Source: an uncultured Actinomycetes bacterium (lineage in GTDB: Bacteria; Actinomycetota; Thermoleophilia; RBG-16-64-13). From it: a stretch of DNA of 55,212 bases. Positions 44,130 through 51,717 of this stretch are shown here, one piece after another. Position 1 is the first letter of the stretch, and every line of letters starts with the position of its first letter. Made by a program: the position numbers and the translations under genes. The DNA lies in the NCBI GenBank assembly GCA_903873715.1, contig CAIQPS010000018.1, positions 1 through 55,212 on the forward strand, read 5' to 3'. The notes beneath the pieces were generated by a model. That model was not told the origin of the DNA, searched no databases, and saw nothing but the letters and a program-made list of their open reading frames with translations.

Positions 44130-45507
44130 AGGTCTCGAAGGCGAAGACGTCGTCGCCGATGGTCACGCCGTTGTTCTTCAGCAGTCCCAGGAAGGCCGGG
44201 CGGATACCCGTGCTCTTGAGCCGGCCCATGTGGTTGCCGTCCTTGTCCAGTCCCGCGGAGAAATCGTAGACGAAGAGGTTCTGGAGGGTGATCACATCCC
44301 CCTCCATGCCCTGGATCTCGGTGATGTGGGTGATGCGGCGCGATCCGTCGGGCAGACGGCCCTGATGCACGATGAGGTGGATGGCCCGCGACACCTGCTC
44401 GCGGATGGCCCGCACCGGCAGGTCCATGCCCGCCATCAGCACCATGGTCTCCACTCTGGAGAGCACGTCGCGCGGGGAGTTGGCATGCACCGTGGACAGC
44501 GAACCGTCGTGACCGGTGTTCATGGCCTGGAGCATGTCGAGCGCCTCGCCGCCCCTGATCTCGCCCACGATGATGCGGTCGGGGCGCATGCGCAGGGCGT
44601 TGCGCACCAGGTCGCGGATGGTGACCTCGCCTTTGCCCTCGATGTTCGGGGGCCTGTGTTCGAGGCTCACCAGATGTTCGTGCCAGAGCTTGAGTTCGGC
44701 CGCATCCTCGATGGTGACGATGCGCTCGTCCTTGGGGATGTAGTTGGAGATCACGTTGAGCGTGGTCGTCTTACCGGTACCGGTACCGCCGCTCACCAGG
44801 ATGTTCAAGCGGCCACGGACGCAGGCCTCGAGGAAATCGCTGGCCCGCCGGGTGAGGGTGTGGAACCCGATGAGGTCTTCGGCGGTGAACGGCTCGGTGG
44901 AGAACTTGCGGATGGTCAGAGCGGCGCCGCGGACCGCCACCGGCGGCAGGATCACGTTAACGCGGGAACCGTCGGGCAGACGGGCGTCCACGTAGGGCGA
45001 CGATTCGTCCACGCGCCGGCCCACCTGGCCGACTATCTTCTGGATGATCCGGTTGAAGTGGCCGTCGTCCCGGAAGCGCTTGTCGGTCTTGTAGAGCTTG
45101 CCGCCGCGCTCGATGTAGATGTCGCGGTAGCCGTTGACCATGACCTCGGTGATGCTCGGGTCGCGCAGGAACTCCTCGATGGGACCGTAGCCCAGGACCT
45201 CCGCCATGAGCTCGTCGACCATCTCCTGGCGCTCCGTACGCGCCATGGGAGTGTTCTCGTGGATGAGGGCTTCCTCGATCTTCTGCCGGACGATGCGGCG
45301 CAGTTCGATCTCGGGGACCGACTGGTTGTAGAGCCGGGGCCCGAGTTCCTGGATGAGCTGCGAGTGGATGACGCCTTTGAGTTCGCTCTGACGGTCGAAG
45401 GCCGCATCGAGGCGGTCCTTGGGCAGACTGGGCGAGACGGTGGGCACGCCGGCCGGCGGCCTGGCGTCTCCGCCGCTCTGGCCGTTGATGCGATCGTTGA
45501 GGCCCAT
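44110..45507 (-). CDS. tadA: Tad pilus assembly ATPase TadA/CpaF
   Basis: 465 aa secretion ATPase of the CpaF family. Walker [13 protein letters not shown] (about 238-249), the Asp and His boxes ([56 protein letters not shown]) and [21 protein letters not shown]. It hydrolyses ATP to drive pilin insertion. It starts 15 bp after cpaE. Confidence 0.95.
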   Translation of the reverse strand: MGLNDRINGQSGGDARPPAGVPTVSPSLPKDRLDAAFDRQSELKGVIHSQLIQELGPRLYNQSVPEIELRRIVRQKIEEALIHENTPMARTERQEMVDELMAEVLGYGPIEEFLRDPSITEVMVNGYRDIYIERGGKLYKTDKRFRDDGHFNRIIQKIVGQVGRRVDESSPYVDARLPDGSRVNVILPPVAVRGAALTIRKFSTEPFTAEDLIGFHTLTRRASDFLEACVRGRLNILVSGGTGTGKTTTLNVISNYIPKDERIVTIEDAAELKLWHEHLVSLEHRPPNIEGKGEVTIRDLVRNALRMRPDRIIVGEIRGGEALDMLQAMNTGHDGSLSTVHANSPRDVLSRVETMVLMAGMDLPVRAIREQVSRAIHLIVHQGRLPDGSRRITHITEIQGMEGDVITLQNLFVYDFSAGLDKDGNHMGRLKSTGIRPAFLGLLKNNGVTIGDDVFAFETYDTAVL

Positions 45508-45522
45508 CAGCGCTCCCTTCTC

Positions 45523-46737
45523 CTACCGTCCGCGGAAAAGGCCGCGGCCTCCCCCGGTCTCACCGAGCTTGACGGCGGGCGCCGGCCCGTCGCCGCTGAT
45601 GAAGGACTTCACCAGGGCCGACATCTCGTGCGAGACCTTGGTGTTGGGCTTGGCAAGGATGAGGATCTCGCCGGCGTTGAGCGCCCGCGGGACCTCGACG
45701 GAACTGGAGATGGTGGTCTTGACCCGCCGTCCCAGATGCCGCTCCACCTCGGCCACGTCCAGACCCACCTTCGAGTCGGCCCGGTTCATGACTATGAAGA
45801 GCTTCTCCTCCGGATAGGCCATGAGACCCATGGTCCGGAAGACCGTCTTGAGGTGCTTCACGCTCGGGATGTCCAACCCCGCGACGAGCAGCACGTTGTC
45901 GGCCCAGTCCAGGGCGACGAGGATGCGCTCCTCGAAGAACGGCGGGGTGTCGATGACGACGTAGTCGTAGCCGGTCTGGATGACCTCGAGCACGCGCTGC
46001 ACGTCCTCGACGGTGATCTTCTCGGACTCGTCCGGATAGAGCGGGGCGGGCAGGACGCTCAGCCCCGAGGAATGTCGCACCATGAACTCTTCGAGCAGCG
46101 TCACGTCGAACTCGGCGTAGCTCTGGACCAGGTCGTAGATGGTCCGCTGGGGCACCAGCCCCAGCGCGATGGCCGCGTCGCCGAACTGGAGGTCCAGGTC
46201 GACCAGAGCCACGCGCTTGCCCTGCGCCGCCAGGCCGGCGGCCAGGTTGGTGGAGACGAAGGTCTTCCCGGTGCCGCCCTTGGTGCTGAACACCACGATG
46301 CGTTTGGCGATCTTGGGCGTCTTCTGGTTCACGATCTGCGCGGCGATGCCCTGGAGCGCGTTGCGCTTGCCCCGGCTGATCTCCGCGGCGCTCTCCAACG
46401 CCCCGATGAGGTCCTTGCGGTTGACCGGGATCTCCAGCAGGTCCCGGGCCCCCACCTGGAGGGCGCGCCGGAAGTCCGCCGGAGCGGGGTTCACCGCTAT
46501 CAGGACGGCGCTGACACCCGGCACCCGGCCTATTATCTTGCGCACGGTCTCGAAGCCGTCGTCGGGCTGGAGGTCCGTCGCCATGAGGACGACGTCGGGG
46601 TTGAGCTCCTCGGCCTCTCGGATGGCGGTGTCGGAATCGCCGCACTCATACACGGCTTCGACATGGTCGAGGCCCTGCAACTCGCGCATGAGCGCGGAGC
46701 GCACGGGTTCGTTCCCCATGGCGATGAGTAACTTCAT
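45523..46737 (-). CDS. cpaE: CpaE/TadZ-like pilus localisation ATPase with degenerate receiver domain
   Basis: 404 aa from ATG 46737; AGGTGA overlapping the cpaB stop is the ribosome-binding site, and a GTG at 46746 is less likely. The N-terminal receiver-like domain (about 1-120) reads DVVLMATDLQPDDG, with Ala where the phosphorylated Asp should be. The MinD/ParA-like ATPase (about 135-390) has FSTKGGTGKTFVSTNLAAGLA, VDLDLQFGDAAIALG and VIDTPP. TadZ/CpaE marks the pole or assembly site. The deviant Walker lysine is intact, so ATP binding is expected. Confidence 0.9.
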   Translation of the reverse strand: MKLLIAMGNEPVRSALMRELQGLDHVEAVYECGDSDTAIREAEELNPDVVLMATDLQPDDGFETVRKIIGRVPGVSAVLIAVNPAPADFRRALQVGARDLLEIPVNRKDLIGALESAAEISRGKRNALQGIAAQIVNQKTPKIAKRIVVFSTKGGTGKTFVSTNLAAGLAAQGKRVALVDLDLQFGDAAIALGLVPQRTIYDLVQSYAEFDVTLLEEFMVRHSSGLSVLPAPLYPDESEKITVEDVQRVLEVIQTGYDYVVIDTPPFFEERILVALDWADNVLLVAGLDIPSVKHLKTVFRTMGLMAYPEEKLFIVMNRADSKVGLDVAEVERHLGRRVKTTISSSVEVPRALNAGEILILAKPNTKVSHEMSALVKSFISGDGPAPAVKLGETGGGRGLFRGR

Positions 46738-46742
46738 TCGGC

Positions 46743-47660
46743 TCACCTGAAGAGGTTGGGCAGGGCGCGGCCGGTGGTGTCAGCCTTGACCGTGTCTTCG
46801 GCGGGCACCAGCGTGAAGGTGATCTTCCCGAACTCCTGCGCGTACACGAGCTTCTCGGCGTCGGCCGGGCTGACCTCCAGAGTGATAACCGGCATGTCCG
46901 GGACTTCCTGCGTGCTGGTCTGCGTCCCGCCGCTCAGGACCCCACCACTGCCCTGCTGGGTGGTGATGGGCAGCAGGTTGTCAACGCTCAGCACGGTGAC
47001 CTGCTGCATCAGCGTGATGCTGACGTTGGACACGGTCTTCGACAGATCGAGACCGGTCAACTGCTTGATGCGGTCGATCTCCGCCGAAGAGAGGACCATC
47101 CCCAGGTTCATCGGGGTGCCGGAAGGAGCGGTGGTGGGCTGGGTGGTGATGCCGGTGGGGACGGTGGTGGCGGTGTCGGCCATCTGCACGGCGTTGAACT
47201 GCTCGGCCGTGAACGTGACGATCACATCGACCCGGTCGCCTTCCTTGATCTGCCCGCCGACAGCGTTCTTGCGGTCCACCGAGATGGTCAAGGCGCGCAT
47301 CCCCACTTTGATCCTGTAGGAGAGACTCTGCTTCTCTGGTGCGCCCAACTGCGTGGAGAGGATCTGCTGGCCTTTGGCCACGGGCACCGTGAGGACCACG
47401 CCCTGCAGGTCGGCGGCGCTGGTCACCGCGCCGGGAGCGACCGAGCTGGCCACGACCTTCTTCTCCTCCACCAGCTTGTTGGCGATTATGGCCTCTCCGC
47501 TCGTGCGGACGGGGATGTCCTGCGTCGCGACAAGGACGGTCTGCGTGGGCTCCGCCACCTGCTTCTCGCCTCGCAGCGAGGACACATACCAGACGACCAG
47601 GCCCGCAGCCACGAGCGCCAAGACGACAGCAACGATTATTGCGATGGTCCTGCGTCGCAC
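46743..47660 (-). CDS. cpaB: Flp pilus assembly protein CpaB/RcpC (SAF domain)
   Basis: 305 aa from GTG 47660, preceded by GGGGAG; a longer frame to 47717 lacks a site. An N-terminal helix (about 4-28), an SAF domain (VLVATQDIPVRTSGEAIIANKLVEEKKVV, about 40-110) and the RcpC-like part (RKNAVGGQIKEGDRVDVIVTF, VITLEVSPADAEKLVYAQEFGKITFTLVP) are clear. In Gram-negative Tad systems RcpC helps the secretin; without an outer membrane it may act at the cell wall. A GCCGATAA motif lies 45 nt upstream. Confidence 0.92.
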   Translation of the reverse strand: MRRRTIAIIVAVVLALVAAGLVVWYVSSLRGEKQVAEPTQTVLVATQDIPVRTSGEAIIANKLVEEKKVVASSVAPGAVTSAADLQGVVLTVPVAKGQQILSTQLGAPEKQSLSYRIKVGMRALTISVDRKNAVGGQIKEGDRVDVIVTFTAEQFNAVQMADTATTVPTGITTQPTTAPSGTPMNLGMVLSSAEIDRIKQLTGLDLSKTVSNVSITLMQQVTVLSVDNLLPITTQQGSGGVLSGGTQTSTQEVPDMPVITLEVSPADAEKLVYAQEFGKITFTLVPAEDTVKADTTGRALPNLFR

Positions 47661-47704
47661 GAGTCTCCCCTTTCCTTTACTGTCGCTAGGCACACCCACA
47701 CACG

Positions 47705-47712
47705 TTATCGGC
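47705..47712 (-). promoter_or_regulatory. GCCGATAA motif upstream of cpaB
   Basis: GCCGATAA on the minus strand equals the -10 consensus of sigma-28 (FliA/WhiG-type) promoters. The same 8-mer, same strand, lies upstream of flp at 50239-50246. The expected TAAA -35 fifteen bases upstream is absent at both. Confidence 0.35.
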
Positions 47713-47732
47713 CGCACGGGGCGGTCGCGTGA

Positions 47733-47745
47733 GGATAGCCTATCC
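47733..47745. promoter_or_regulatory. Perfect 13-bp palindrome between tadG and cpaB
   Basis: GGATAG-C-CTATCC is a perfect inverted repeat, 12 bp past the tadG stop. It also contains TATCCT on the minus strand, a possible -10 for cpaB. Its role is unknown. Confidence 0.35.
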
Positions 47746-47757
47746 CGGCACTTCGAC

Positions 47758-49449
47758 CTATTCGGTCAGTACAGCAGTCTCAACGTAGACGGGACCGCTG
47801 GGCGTATCGCTCCACTGGTCCCCCGACGTCACATCCTCGATGAATTCGCCGATGATGTCCGTCTTCCCGCTGGAGAAGTCGGACGGCGAGTTCATTATGT
47901 GGAACATCGCGAACATCCTGATGGTGTAGTGGTCGCTCGAGCCGGACAGATCCGGCTTGTAGTCGACCAGAGGCACCACGACGTCGCGCCAAGCCTCCGG
48001 GTCGCCCATGGCGGCCGCGGCTGCGATGCGGTCGAGAAGACCGTGGTTGACGGTCCCGGCCGCGTTACCGGTCTGGGGGTCGAGGATCCCGCCGATGACC
48101 AACGGATGGTTGGGCGTCCACGTGGAGATGATGGACGGGTCCATGGTGCCGATCTCATCCCTGGTCTGCACGGGCGCCTTGTATATATCGACGATATGGT
48201 GGTTGCCCGAGTAGAGCCCCGCGCCGCTCGCCGACCCGAGTTTCAACGTGAACTGCTCGCCGAAGGCGGGCAGGTGGACCATCACCTGGGGCTGCGGGGA
48301 GGTGCCCTCGGCGCGCTTGCGGGAGTAGCCCGAGTAGAACGAGTTCTCCATCATCACGTAGGTGATGGGCACGTCCGGGTTGAAGTTCAGGTACCGGCCG
48401 CAGGTGATGTCGGCCTTCTTCCAGGTGGTCGTCTTGGGGATGTGCACGAGCAGGCCGTTGACCGCATAGCCCTCGTTCGAAGTCCCTGTGGGAGCCGCGA
48501 CGGTCCCCCGGTACTCGCTCGCGCCGATCTTGCTCAGGGTGCCACCGTTGCCACCCAGGCTGAAAGATAGTGCCTGGCTGCCCAGTTCGGCCGCCAGGTC
48601 CGGAGCCAGCTGCAACTGCACTGTCACCGTGCTGCCGCCCGGCGCATGGCTCATGCCGACCCGGTAGATCATCTGGGCATCGGTGGCGTTGGCCGGCGTG
48701 GGAGACGTGGGGTCGGACACCCAGTAGATACCGACGCCGGGCAGGGTGAGCGCGATCGTATCGACGCCGCTGACGGTGCTGATGGCCTCCATGGTCACGG
48801 AGTAGCTGCCCGAAGACAGGCTGCCGGCGCCGGGGAAGGAGGCGACCACCTCACCCGACCCGCCGAACGTCCCGTCCTTGTTGCCGTCGGTGATATCGAC
48901 GTGGCCGACCTCGGTGTTGCCGCGCAAGAACACGAACCGGAACTTGTCGGGGTTCATGATGACCACGGCGAAGGGCGCGAGCGCGTTCACGCCGGTGAGG
49001 TACTTGATCTCCGCCTTGGCGTGGGCCTTCACCGTGCCCTCGTACTGCCCCATGACGCGGGCCAGCGTGAACATCACGTGGCTCTCAGTGAGGTCGACGG
49101 TGCACGACTTCTCGCTGCTCGTGAACAGCGGGACCACGTCCAGCCGGGTCAGATTCCCGTACTTCACGCTGGAGTTCGGCGAGCTGTTGGCCGAGATGTA
49201 CTGGAGGCCGGAGGTCGTCGCGGCGCTGATGCTGCCTGCCGTGTAGATGAGTTCCTGTGCGCCGGCCAGAGCGCCGGCATCGGCGGCAGCCTGCAACTCC
49301 CGGTCGTGATCGTAGAGCGCGCCCAGATCGAGAACGAGCGCGCCGCAGATGAGGAGCACCAGGAGGAAGAGCGCGACGATGACTGCTACGGCGCCGCGTT
49401 CCTCGCTCAGCCGAGCCCTGCGAGCCAGCCGGTGAAAGAGTCTATTCAC
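47758..49449 (-). CDS. tadG: TadG-like pilus-associated protein
   Basis: 563 aa, GTG 49449 overlapping the tadE stop by 8 bp. The N-terminus is a TadG/TadE-type pseudopilin segment: EERGAVAVIVALFLLVLLICGALVLDLGALYDHDRELQAAADAGALAGAQ (about 17-66), which keeps the Gly cleavage-like site but lacks the Glu five residues after it. The long remainder is extracytoplasmic, Thr/Ser/Gly-rich and beta-like, with no domain I recognise. TadG-type proteins are membrane-anchored parts of the pilus machine; the large outer region may interact with the wall or a surface. Confidence 0.82.
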   Translation of the reverse strand: MNRLFHRLARRARLSEERGAVAVIVALFLLVLLICGALVLDLGALYDHDRELQAAADAGALAGAQELIYTAGSISAATTSGLQYISANSSPNSSVKYGNLTRLDVVPLFTSSEKSCTVDLTESHVMFTLARVMGQYEGTVKAHAKAEIKYLTGVNALAPFAVVIMNPDKFRFVFLRGNTEVGHVDITDGNKDGTFGGSGEVVASFPGAGSLSSGSYSVTMEAISTVSGVDTIALTLPGVGIYWVSDPTSPTPANATDAQMIYRVGMSHAPGGSTVTVQLQLAPDLAAELGSQALSFSLGGNGGTLSKIGASEYRGTVAAPTGTSNEGYAVNGLLVHIPKTTTWKKADITCGRYLNFNPDVPITYVMMENSFYSGYSRKRAEGTSPQPQVMVHLPAFGEQFTLKLGSASGAGLYSGNHHIVDIYKAPVQTRDEIGTMDPSIISTWTPNHPLVIGGILDPQTGNAAGTVNHGLLDRIAAAAAMGDPEAWRDVVVPLVDYKPDLSGSSDHYTIRMFAMFHIMNSPSDFSSGKTDIIGEFIEDVTSGDQWSDTPSGPVYVETAVLTE

Positions 49450-49840
49450 GCCGCATCTCGACCGAGGCCTTGATGCCCGCCGTCGATCCTATGCCGACGA
49501 AGTAGGGGAGCGGCGTCAAAAAAGTGTACGTCCCGTGCAGGACGATCTTGGATGGCTGGCCGCTGGTGGCCGGGACGATGGACTCGGAATCGATGACCGT
49601 CGACACCAGGTTGGCGCCGGAGATGGCGGCGCTCGCCTTGGACGTGTTCCCAACCGACAGATACCGGGCCGCATCGCGGGCGACGTGGGTCAACTGCAGG
49701 TCGTTGTAGTAATAAAGGCCGAAGTCGATTATGCCCAGGAGGAGGATGAGGAGCACGGGGAGGATGAGCGCGAACTCGACCGCGGCGGCGCCACGTTCGC
49801 GCCCGCCGGCGGGACGGACCCTGCTCACTCCTCTGGACAT
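49442..49840 (-). CDS. tadE: TadE-family pseudopilin
   Basis: 132 aa from ATG 49840; an upstream in-frame ATG at 49858 overlaps the likely -10. A prepilin-like segment RERGAAAVEFALILPVLLILLLGIIDFGLYYYNDLQLTHVARDAARYL has the Gly cleavage site and the Glu at mature position 5, so the A24 peptidase upstream should process it. The C-terminal part (about 65-132) is a small extracytoplasmic domain. It overlaps tadG by 8 bp. Confidence 0.9.
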   Translation of the reverse strand: MSRGVSRVRPAGGRERGAAAVEFALILPVLLILLLGIIDFGLYYYNDLQLTHVARDAARYLSVGNTSKASAAISGANLVSTVIDSESIVPATSGQPSKIVLHGTYTFLTPLPYFVGIGSTAGIKASVEMRRE

Positions 49841-49846
49841 ATGCTC

Positions 49847-49852
49847 AGTATG
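49847..49852 (-). promoter_or_regulatory. Candidate -10 of a leaderless tadE promoter
   Basis: CATACT on the minus strand lies 6 nt before the tadE ATG at 49840, and no ribosome-binding site is present. It would let tadE and the downstream assembly genes be transcribed apart from flp. Confidence 0.4.
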
Positions 49853-49904
49853 CCTCACCCTCGGCTATACGTACACTGACGGACCCTCGTGAAACTACGA
49901 TTAG

Positions 49905-49920
49905 ACCGGCCCGGGCCGGT
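49905..49920. repeat. Perfect 16-bp GC palindrome between flp and tadE
   Basis: ACCGGCCCGGGCCGGT is perfectly self-complementary. It lies between the flp stop and tadE. It may be a protein site or contribute to termination after flp. Confidence 0.4.
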
Positions 49921-49946
49921 TCCTGCCCGAGTCGGTCTGTTCGCCT

Positions 49947-49968
49947 GAAAATGAGACCCCGTGGGTCT
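49947..49968 (-). terminator. Terminator-like hairpin at the flp stop codon
   Basis: On the minus strand AGACCC and GGGTCT (plus-strand 49963-49968 and 49954-49959) form a 6-bp stem with a 3-nt loop, followed by CATTTTC. The stem begins within the flp stop codon. The T-run is only four, so termination is probably partial. Confidence 0.5.
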
Positions 49969-50140
49969 ACGGCATCTGGCTGGCAGCGCTGCTGAAGGTA
50001 CCTTTCAGACCCAGGCCCAGAGCAGTCACGGCACCGATGATGACGATCGCGATGAGGGCCACCATGATCCCGTACTCGACGGCCGTGGCGCCGCGCTCAC
50101 CGAGGAAAGCGTGCAGGTAGGTGCGAAGCATTGGCAACAT
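49967..50140 (-). CDS. flp: Flp/Fap-type major pilin precursor
   Basis: 57 aa. The ATG at 50140 follows GGGAGGTGA. The precursor has a 17-residue leader ending LGERG, then the type IVb pilin core ATAVEYGIMVALIAIVIIGA, with cleavage expected after Gly17 and the essential Glu at mature position 5 (Glu22) followed by Tyr. The mature pilin would be 40 residues, a single long hydrophobic helix plus GLGLKGTFSSAASQMP. This is the fibre subunit of the Tad pilus. It has a long upstream regulatory region and a terminator-like hairpin after it, fitting high separate expression. Confidence 0.95.
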   Translation of the reverse strand: MLPMLRTYLHAFLGERGATAVEYGIMVALIAIVIIGAVTALGLGLKGTFSSAASQMP

Positions 50141-50238
50141 TCCGAATCACCTCCCATGGAAGAGACACTTCTCAAGGACCGTTCCCGCTGAATGGACCGG
50201 CCCGGACTTTGCTGTTCACCAGAGATAGTTTATGCCAA

Positions 50239-50246
50239 TTATCGGC
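50239..50246 (-). promoter_or_regulatory. GCCGATAA motif upstream of flp
   Basis: Same 8-mer and strand as at 47705-47712. It overlaps the first bases of the palindrome at 50244-50261. AT-rich sequence follows in the direction of flp (TTGGCATAAACTATCTC, about 50240-50224), the likely promoter region. No -35 is assigned. Confidence 0.35.
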
Positions 50247-50261
50247 AGCGAACACGCTGCC
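50244..50261. promoter_or_regulatory. Perfect palindrome upstream of flp
   Basis: GGCAGCG and CGCTGCC form a perfect 7-bp inverted repeat around AACA. It ends 2 bp before the first GGTCCAGT repeat. It may be an operator of the adjacent NarL-type regulator or another factor. Confidence 0.45.
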
Positions 50262-50263
50262 AT

Positions 50264-50326
50264 GGTCCAGTCATGCGACAGGAATGGTCCAGTGTTGGCC
50301 TAAAGTACCCTAGCCAAAGGTCCAGT
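50264..50326. repeat. Three phased GGTCCAGT repeats upstream of flp
   Basis: Exact copies of GGTCCAGT start at 50264, 50286 and 50319. The spacings of 22 and 33 bp are two and three helical turns, so all copies face the same side of the DNA. They lie between the prepilin peptidase stop and the AT-rich flp promoter region. This is the layout of a multi-site activator or repressor. Confidence 0.65.
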
Positions 50327-50350
50327 TCTTCTTCTCAAGCGCTAATTGTT

Positions 50351-51016
50351 CTACTTTAGAGCGCCAATGTACGTATGCAGTAGCCACGGGCCGTACAGCA
50401 GCGCGAGCACCGAGCCGAGGGCCAGATAGGGCCCGAACGGGATGGCATCCTTGCGTGTCTTGCGCTTGGTGGCTATCAAGGCCAGCCCCACTATCGCCCC
50501 CAGGAAGAAGGCCAGGAAGAAGGCCACGATCACCACGGGGCCGAGGACGCCCCCCATGAAGAGCGCCAGCTTGACGTCTCCCATCCCCATCCCTCCGGGC
50601 CAGATGAGGGCCAGGACGAACAGGAACAGCGCCGAACCGACCGCCGCGACCAGGAACACCCACCAACGCCGGGGGTCGAGGGCGACGGACGCCGCCAGAC
50701 CTACGACCGCCGCCGGCAGGACGATCACGTTGGGGATGATCATGTGGTCCAGGTCGATGAACGCGATGGCGGCCATCACCAGGATCACGAAGGCGGCCAC
50801 CAGGAGATCCCAGGACAGCCCGAACCGCAGGAAGGCCAGAAGGAAGCCGATCGCGGCGACCGGCGGGACCGTCGCGAGATGGCGGGAATGTGGGCGATGC
50901 TCCGGGTCGCTCTCGTCGGGACCGAACCGGCCTATGGCGAGGGTGAGGGCCAGACCGGCGCCGCCGCCCACGGCGAGGGCGGCTACCGCCCCCCCAGCGA
51001 CAAGGGCCGGGCTCAA
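50351..51016 (-). CDS. A24-family prepilin peptidase (TadV/PilD-like)
   Basis: 221 aa. The probable TTG start at 51016 overlaps the regulator stop codon (TTGA). About six to seven membrane helices. The aspartyl-protease pair is present: FIDLDHMIIPN (first Asp) and GGMGMGDVKLA (GxGD motif). There is no N-methyltransferase domain, as in TadV. It should remove the leaders of Flp and TadE. Its place after the two-component genes and before flp ties pilin maturation to their control. Confidence 0.92.
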   Translation of the reverse strand: MSPALVAGGAVAALAVGGGAGLALTLAIGRFGPDESDPEHRPHSRHLATVPPVAAIGFLLAFLRFGLSWDLLVAAFVILVMAAIAFIDLDHMIIPNVIVLPAAVVGLAASVALDPRRWWVFLVAAVGSALFLFVLALIWPGGMGMGDVKLALFMGGVLGPVVIVAFFLAFFLGAIVGLALIATKRKTRKDAIPFGPYLALGSVLALLYGPWLLHTYIGALK

Positions 51017-51717
51017 CTCGGTTGGACCGCCGACGAACCGGGCTGGCCGTTGGTCACAAGCCGTTTGCCGAGGGCCAGGGCTGCGGCTTCCGTGCGGTTC
51101 TTGACGCCTAATTTGCTGAAGATCGTGGTCAGGTGGTACTTGACCGTCTTGGTGGTTATGAAGAGCGCCGCCGCGATCTCCGAGTTGCTCTTGCCCTGAG
51201 CGACGAGGGCGAGGACCTCGAGTTCCCGCTGGGTCAGACCGTACGCGGAATGACTGGACGGCGCCGGTCTCTCGGTGTTCCCGATGACCTCGGCCAGCCT
51301 GTTGCCTCCGACCAGTATGGACCCGCCGGCCACCTGCCGGACCAGGGCCCCCAGGTCGCTCGGGCGCACGAATTTCGGCACGTAAGCGGCCGCCCCCCTG
51401 CGTAGCACCTCCACGGCCACTTCAGGGTCCTCATCGACGGTGAGGATGATCACCGGCAGCTCGGGCCAACGCCGGCGCACGTTGTCCAGACATGTGAACC
51501 CGTCCATGCGCGGCATGTTGAGATCGAGCACCATGATGTCCACGGGCTCGCGTTCGAGCAGTTCCAGAGCGGCCACACCGTCGCCTGCCTCGCCCACCAC
51601 GCTGATGTCCTGGCTCTGGCTCAGGGCGTTACAAATCCCCGAGCGGACCAGCTCGTGATCGTCGACCACTGCGACGCGGATCATCGTGCCTGGGATGCGC
51701 GTCTCAGACCCAGACAT
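51013..51717 (-). CDS. NarL/FixJ-family response regulator
   Basis: 234 aa, ATG 51717 after GGGAGGCAAGG; it overlaps the kinase gene by 14 bp. The receiver has VVDDHELVRSG, the phospho-acceptor Asp in IMVLDLNMPRMDG and the Lys in AYVPKFVRPSDL. The LuxR-type helix-turn-helix (about 160-215) reads LTQRELEVLALVAQGKSNSEIAAALFITTKTVKYHLTTIFSKLGVKNRTEA. It forms a two-component system with the upstream kinase, and its likely targets include the tad genes it is linked to. Confidence 0.94.
   Translation of the reverse strand: MSGSETRIPGTMIRVAVVDDHELVRSGICNALSQSQDISVVGEAGDGVAALELLEREPVDIMVLDLNMPRMDGFTCLDNVRRRWPELPVIILTVDEDPEVAVEVLRRGAAAYVPKFVRPSDLGALVRQVAGGSILVGGNRLAEVIGNTERPAPSSHSAYGLTQRELEVLALVAQGKSNSEIAAALFITTKTVKYHLTTIFSKLGVKNRTEAAALALGKRLVTNGQPGSSAVQPS

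Noticed and set aside
43969-46731. A 920-codon open frame antisense to the tad genes
   Set aside because: It is a mirror of tadA, tadB and cpaE, which are certain. Long antisense frames are expected at this GC content.
50224-50240. A sigma-54-like TGGCA element upstream of flp
   Set aside because: The GC doublet at the -12 position is missing, and sigma-54 is rare in Actinomycetota.
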